From: Polytrichum commune
Taxonomy: Eukaryota > Streptophyta > Polytrichopsida > Polytrichales > Polytrichaceae
DNA length: 64,000 bases
Direction: 5' to 3'
Assembly: GCA_950295325.1 (NCBI GenBank)
Contig: OX485803.1
Span: 71,191,554-71,255,553 of the forward strand
Both the position numbers and the translations under genes were made by a program. Below are positions 59,868 through 64,000 of this stretch, piece by piece. Position 1 is the stretch's first letter. Every line of letters starts with the position of its first letter. Under the pieces are notes generated by a model. The model ran no database searches. It had not been told where the DNA came from and saw only the letters and a program-made list of their open reading frames with translations.

Positions 59868-62096
59868 GAGTTCCAGAAGAAGCATAATTTAGGTTAATTA
59901 GAATAATATGGAGATAGATACTTAGAGTCACTTGATACCCAAAGAGTTAAATTATTGGATAAACTATGGCACTCAGGACACGTGGATTACTTGGAAACTT
60001 TATACATTTAGAACTTAGATTTCTACACAGGGACTACGCACATGTGACTTGAGTACTTATCCAAACCATCAAGTGGGCCAAATGCCTTATCCCTTCATAC
60101 TCAAACACAACTTAGAATTTCACTTCAATGAGGAACATCCTATCAACTAGGTGGATTGGATAATTAAATAAAAACATACATTCTCTTTTATGTTTTTGAG
60201 ACAAAAGGCCAACACCGCCAACGAAGACGTACATTTTGAATCATGTTCAAAACACTTATGAGAAAAATCCTAAAATTATTAAACAAAATTTTCTTTTGGC
60301 ATTTGATCGGAAGAATGTTTGAGATAGGATTTGGTATCATGAAGGGAATAACTATACTTACAATTAGTAATACATGTTAAGAATGATGTTAGACATGCAA
60401 GATTCTTTACTACTCTAAAGACACTTAACCTTGACATTGAGGTTTTAGGGGAACATAGGCTTATAAAATACTTGAGCACCTAATACTCAAGAGTTTTCAA
60501 AAATCCTTGATAAGCCTTCCAACTAAGAGGAAATCATACCCCTTGCAATTAATCGTGCATATGTCTACCTTCAAGGATATTGGAATTATGTGAAGTCTAA
60601 TTCCGATAGGGGTGATGTTCATGTAACCGGTCAGTAGTGGGTTACACCGTCTAAGGTTGAGGGTTGAAGGGCACCTCAACAAAGGAATCTTGCTCTCATA
60701 CAATCCACACAAATAGGTAGCCTTCATAAAGTACTTAATGAAAAAATGTTCACAACAAAAACATTGTTCCCAGTGCTCAAAATTGAAGCCCTCATATGAA
60801 TTTCATTTTGAAGGGCTCTGAAATTTCAGCATTGCAATTGAAGGGCATATCTAAATCTAGGACATCAATGGAAAAATTTCAAAGAAATATAAAACTTATA
60901 TTAAAATTATGCATGATTTGCATGGTACATGCTTCTAGTACAATGAAATAATGAAGAATCAACCATCTAACTCCACCTCTTGAAGTGACAATGCCCTATG
61001 CTTGTTGGTTACTGTAACGGTTTTCCAAGTGTCAAAAATGCCATTCCAATCCATGAATTCAACTCCCAAATTGTTTAAGCTAATATGAGCCCAAAATGGT
61101 TGCTCATATTTGTTTTATGTTTAGAATCTATTTAGAATTGCATTTGGAGTGTTATTGAAACAATCAAAAGTATAAAAGAGTGAGGCTTGGTGTGGTTTAT
61201 GTTTTAGGCCTCAAGCCTATTTTGTGTGGTTAATTAGAAGTTTAGTGGCATTAGGGAGTGTTTTGGTTAAGTGTGTAGTGTTTGATGAAGCAAGGGGAAG
61301 GGCCTTGGATTTAAATGTTTGATTTAGAACATGTTCTTGTTGGTTTAGGGGGTGATGGTTTAGTGGATAGGATAAGGTCCTACTAAGTAGGAGAAGGTTA
61401 AGGGGTTTGTGGTTTGGGTGCCCTCTCTCCCTTTCTCTTCTCTCCACCTCTCTTCTCTTCTTCTTCTTCCTCTCTCTCTCTCTCTCTCTCTCTCCTCTCT
61501 ATGATTTTTGAGCTCTTAGAGCTAGAAATAATGTGTGAATTACTCGGGGGGGGGGGGGTAGTCATTGGTTGGAGTAGCAATATACGTGCGAACAAATGAT
61601 AGGGTATTTTAAAAACATGAGGGCTAAAAATTATAAATGAACTTAAGAGTAATATAGGGTATCAAAAATGGCATTGGACATCTTTAAAGTACTATAGGGT
61701 ATGGAATAATAGGTAATTTGGAATTATAAGTAATGCAAGCCATTTTTCTATTAACCCAAAGTAGAAATTTACATAATGATAGCATGTGAAAAAAAAAAAA
61801 GAATTGAAAGTAATACCCCCCTATAAAATAATGGTTGTTCGCACCTATATCCTTAACTTTTTAACACACTGCCCCCCCCCGAGGTGAATTAGGTAGGGGG
61901 ATTAGGGAAATTAGTGGAATTAGGTAGGAAGTTAGGTAGGGGGATTGGGGAAGTTAGTGTAATTAGGTAGGGCTTAATGTCGCGAACTAAGGAGCCTGCC
62001 GGTTGTGGGAATTGTACGAACTAAGGAGCCTGCCGGTTGTGGGACTGTCGCGAACTAAGGAGCCTGCTGGTTGTGGGAATTGTGCGAACTAAGGAG
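59868..62096. other. AT-rich intergenic DNA with simple repeats
   Basis: No gene seen. (TC)n at 61469-61500, a G run near 61546, an A run near 61790 and a C run near 61872. 61980-62095 holds three to four copies of a 37-40-bp unit with GCGAACTAAGGAGCCTGC. Confidence 0.55.
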
Positions 62097-62145
62097 GGGA
62101 AACTTAGTAGTGTGAGCGGAGAGCGGTGATTGGAGAGCGGAAAAT
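62097..62145 (+). repeat. Diverged copy of the terminal-like repeat
   Basis: GGGGAAACTTAGTAGTGTGAG followed by CGGAGAGCGGTGATTGGAGAGCGG matches the segment at 63914 and, inverted, that at 3290-3377. A related CCTATTTCCATGGATTTAGGGG follows at 62187; the left copy has the counterpart CCTATAACCGTGGG at the equivalent place. Confidence 0.5.
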
Positions 62146-62603
62146 TTAGATTTTATTGGGTAATTTTAGGAGAAGCAGTGCCTATTTCCATGGATTTAGG
62201 GGTAGTTTGAATTCAATTTGTTGGAAAGGCACCCCATTCCCATGGACATAAGAACCATGAATTGTTCGAGAAACCAACGGATCCTATAGGCGTGGAAGAT
62301 TCCATTTGTTCTCAAACATCCTATAGTCTAGGTTTCAAATGTTTCATATTAAATTAGGGCTGACGTCACCAATTGAAATCAAACATTAACATATGATGAA
62401 CAACTTAAGTGTACATAAATGATTTCCACAAAGTGATAAATTGCGCCAAATAGGTAGGGTACTATTTCCAAGTACGATTAGATTTCAATAATTACCATAC
62501 ACAAAATATTTGATTGGCCGAGAAAATGTTCATGAAGTTAGGTGCCAAACTCAAGACTTACAAAAATGTGTATTCAGTTCAAGTAGCTATATACAACCAT
62601 CAT

Positions 62604-63234
62604 CTACTTTAGTTCCATCTGCACCCTATCGGCCGGGCATGTCCAATATGGGTAAAAGGATTCAAAGATCATGCCATAGAACTCCTCCGCACACCAGCAG
62701 CTCTCCAATTCATCCCTTAGCTTAGCCAATGAACGCAATGACAAATCCCCCAAGTCCGACATAAGAATCCTCCGCGAAATTTTTGAGCTGACGTGGCGGC
62801 TATGAGAGAACCACATCATGTTCATTTGAAATTGTGTGATGAGGTTATGTTCGCGTGGCAAACACACCCTTAAGTCTACATTGGGACCCATGGCGTATTC
62901 ATATTGAGCCAAACGAAGAGCATTGTACTCCACACTTTTATCCACAACATTTTTCCATGATTTGCAACATAGCCTCAAATCGTGGATTAGCGACAAACAA
63001 CTTTGGGTGTCCAATACCGTCTCCCGGCCCGTATCCACATTTGTAGCACCCACCAATAAGTTGGGAACTAAGACTGACAATTGTACATCTAGGTCCAAAT
63101 GCAATACGAGTGGCTCCATTACGTGCAATTAGAGCGATCTTCCACAACTTGATGAACAAATGATGAGGTACACAAATGAACTCAAAAATCAAGTAAATTT
63201 TGGCCAAGAACTTAACCTCAACCCAAAGACTCAA
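62604..63234 (-). pseudogene. F-box-like protein remnant
   Basis: Two overlapping minus-strand frames together look like one decayed gene. 62938-63234 gives VPHHLFIKLWKIALIARNG, and 62604-63128 gives LRLCCKSWKNVVDKS and a further 110 residues. PxxLxxKxW...LRLCCKSW is the pattern of an F-box (substrate adaptor of SCF ubiquitin ligases), with an insertion between the halves. A frameshift joins the two. It lies beside terminal-like repeats and may have been captured by an element. Confidence 0.35.
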
Positions 63235-63501
63235 GAATGCTTAAAATTCACAAGAGCCTTAACCTCACACACAAGAGCATACAATCTGAAATTTTTGGCC
63301 AAGGCCTTAACCTCACACACAAATGAACTCAAAAATTAAGTGAATTTTGGCCAAGGCCTTAACCTCAACCCAAAGACTCAACAATGCTTAAAAATTGGCC
63401 AAGGCCTTAACATCAAACACAACATACTAGAATCTCAAATTTGGCCAAGGCCTTAACTGGGCAAACTTAGTAGTATGAGCGTAACCGTTACAAAACAAGA
63501 T

Positions 63502-63912
63502 GAGAATCTGGTGTGAGGGGCCGAAACCTCAAGCCCATTCGAATTACACCCATTGATTACACAAATTGTTAAACACAAAACAAGAGGAGAATCTGGTGTG
63601 AGGGGCCGAAACCTCAAGCCCATTAGAATTTGACACTTAGATTGCACACATTGTCAAACACAAAACACGAGGAGAATCTGGTGTGAGGGGCCGAAACCTC
63701 AAGCCCATTAGAATTTGACACTTAGATTGCACACATTGTCAAACACAAAACAAGAGGAGAATCTGGTGTGAGGGGCCGAAACCTCAAGCCCATTAGAATT
63801 TGACACTTAGATTGCACACATTGTCAAACACAAAACAAGAGGAGAATCTGGTGTGAGGGGCCGAAACCTCAAGCCCGTTAGAATTTGACACTTAGATTGC
63901 ACACATTGTCAA
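63502..63912. repeat. 85-bp tandem repeat, five units
   Basis: GAGAATCTGGTGTGAGGGG recurs at 63502, 63587, 63672, 63757 and 63842, exactly 85 bp apart. Each unit includes GAGGGGCCGAAACCTC, a small hairpin (GAGG/CCTC). Ends directly at the terminal-like repeat of 63914. Confidence 0.9.
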
Positions 63913-63913
63913 A

Positions 63914-64000
63914 GGGGAAAGTTAGTATGCGAGCGGAGAGCGGTGAGCAGAGAGTGGTGAGCGAAGAGCGGAGAGCGGAGAACTCGATTTGAGACATGAA
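63914..64000 (+). repeat. Terminal-like repeat at the right window edge
   Basis: GGGGAAAGTTAGTATGCGAG followed by CGGAGAGCGGTGAGC-type repeats, near-exact inverted copy of 3290-3377, with the GGGG end inward. It probably starts an element that continues beyond the window. Confidence 0.5.

Noticed and set aside
3290-64000. A single 60-kb giant transposon bounded by the inverted repeats
   Set aside because: The GGGG borders face inward, so the repeats extend outward; a third copy at 62097 also speaks against simple pairing.

Overview
This window looks like repeat-rich nuclear DNA of a land plant with a large genome. The reasons are spliceosomal introns with GT...AG borders, interstitial TTTAGGG telomere-type repeats, long AT-rich intergenic DNA, four copies of one 2.7-3.0 kb LTR (two with clear 5-bp target duplications), and a pogo-type DNA transposon with TIRs and a TA duplication. 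The species cannot be told from the sequence; a seed-free plant is a guess. I see no ordinary housekeeping gene. Almost every coding stretch belongs to a mobile or selfish-looking gene, and most are broken.

Layout. 1-1710 (+): 3' part of gene M, a DNA-methyltransferase-like gene. 3455-12174 (-): gene A, four phase-0 exons encoding a ParB/DGQHR-like domain, a permuted (beta-class-like) methyltransferase-like domain, an acidic/proline-glutamine-rich stretch and probably an FCP1-type phosphatase-like module. A 2.87-kb solo LTR (9263-12130) splits its first coding exon. 16435-24090 (+): DDE-type (DUF7869-like) transposase element T1, with a second solo LTR inside its leader. 24091-27825 (+): a 5'-truncated relative, T2. 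27826-36405 (+): gene C, a second kind of ParB-like gene embedded in a large repeat array and cut off by a third LTR. 39246-41859 (-): gene B, homologous to A, cut off by the same LTR. 44171-45973: the pogo element. 48270-53699 (+): T3, close kin of T2. 56842-59867: a fourth, older LTR. 62097-64000: repeats, with an F-box-like remnant.

The unusual signal is three families of 20-24-bp dyads, each two 9-11-bp arms around 2 bases and each rich in CpG. P1 (left arm GTTTGGGTCG) occurs in every intron of gene A and in the leader of T1. P2 (left arm GTTTACGGACG) occurs in the leader and an intron of gene B, in the leader of T3 and in the introns of T2/T3. P3 (left arm GTGTCTCGG) occurs in the leader and a 3' intron of gene C. 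Each ParB-like gene thus carries its own dyad family, and two of the families are shared with a transposase gene. Some P2 copies differ from consensus symmetrically in both arms. I propose (inference) that the dyads are parS-like binding or methylation sites of the cognate ParB-methyltransferase protein, used for self-regulation or for marking these elements. No searches were run: all family names rest on motif reading.
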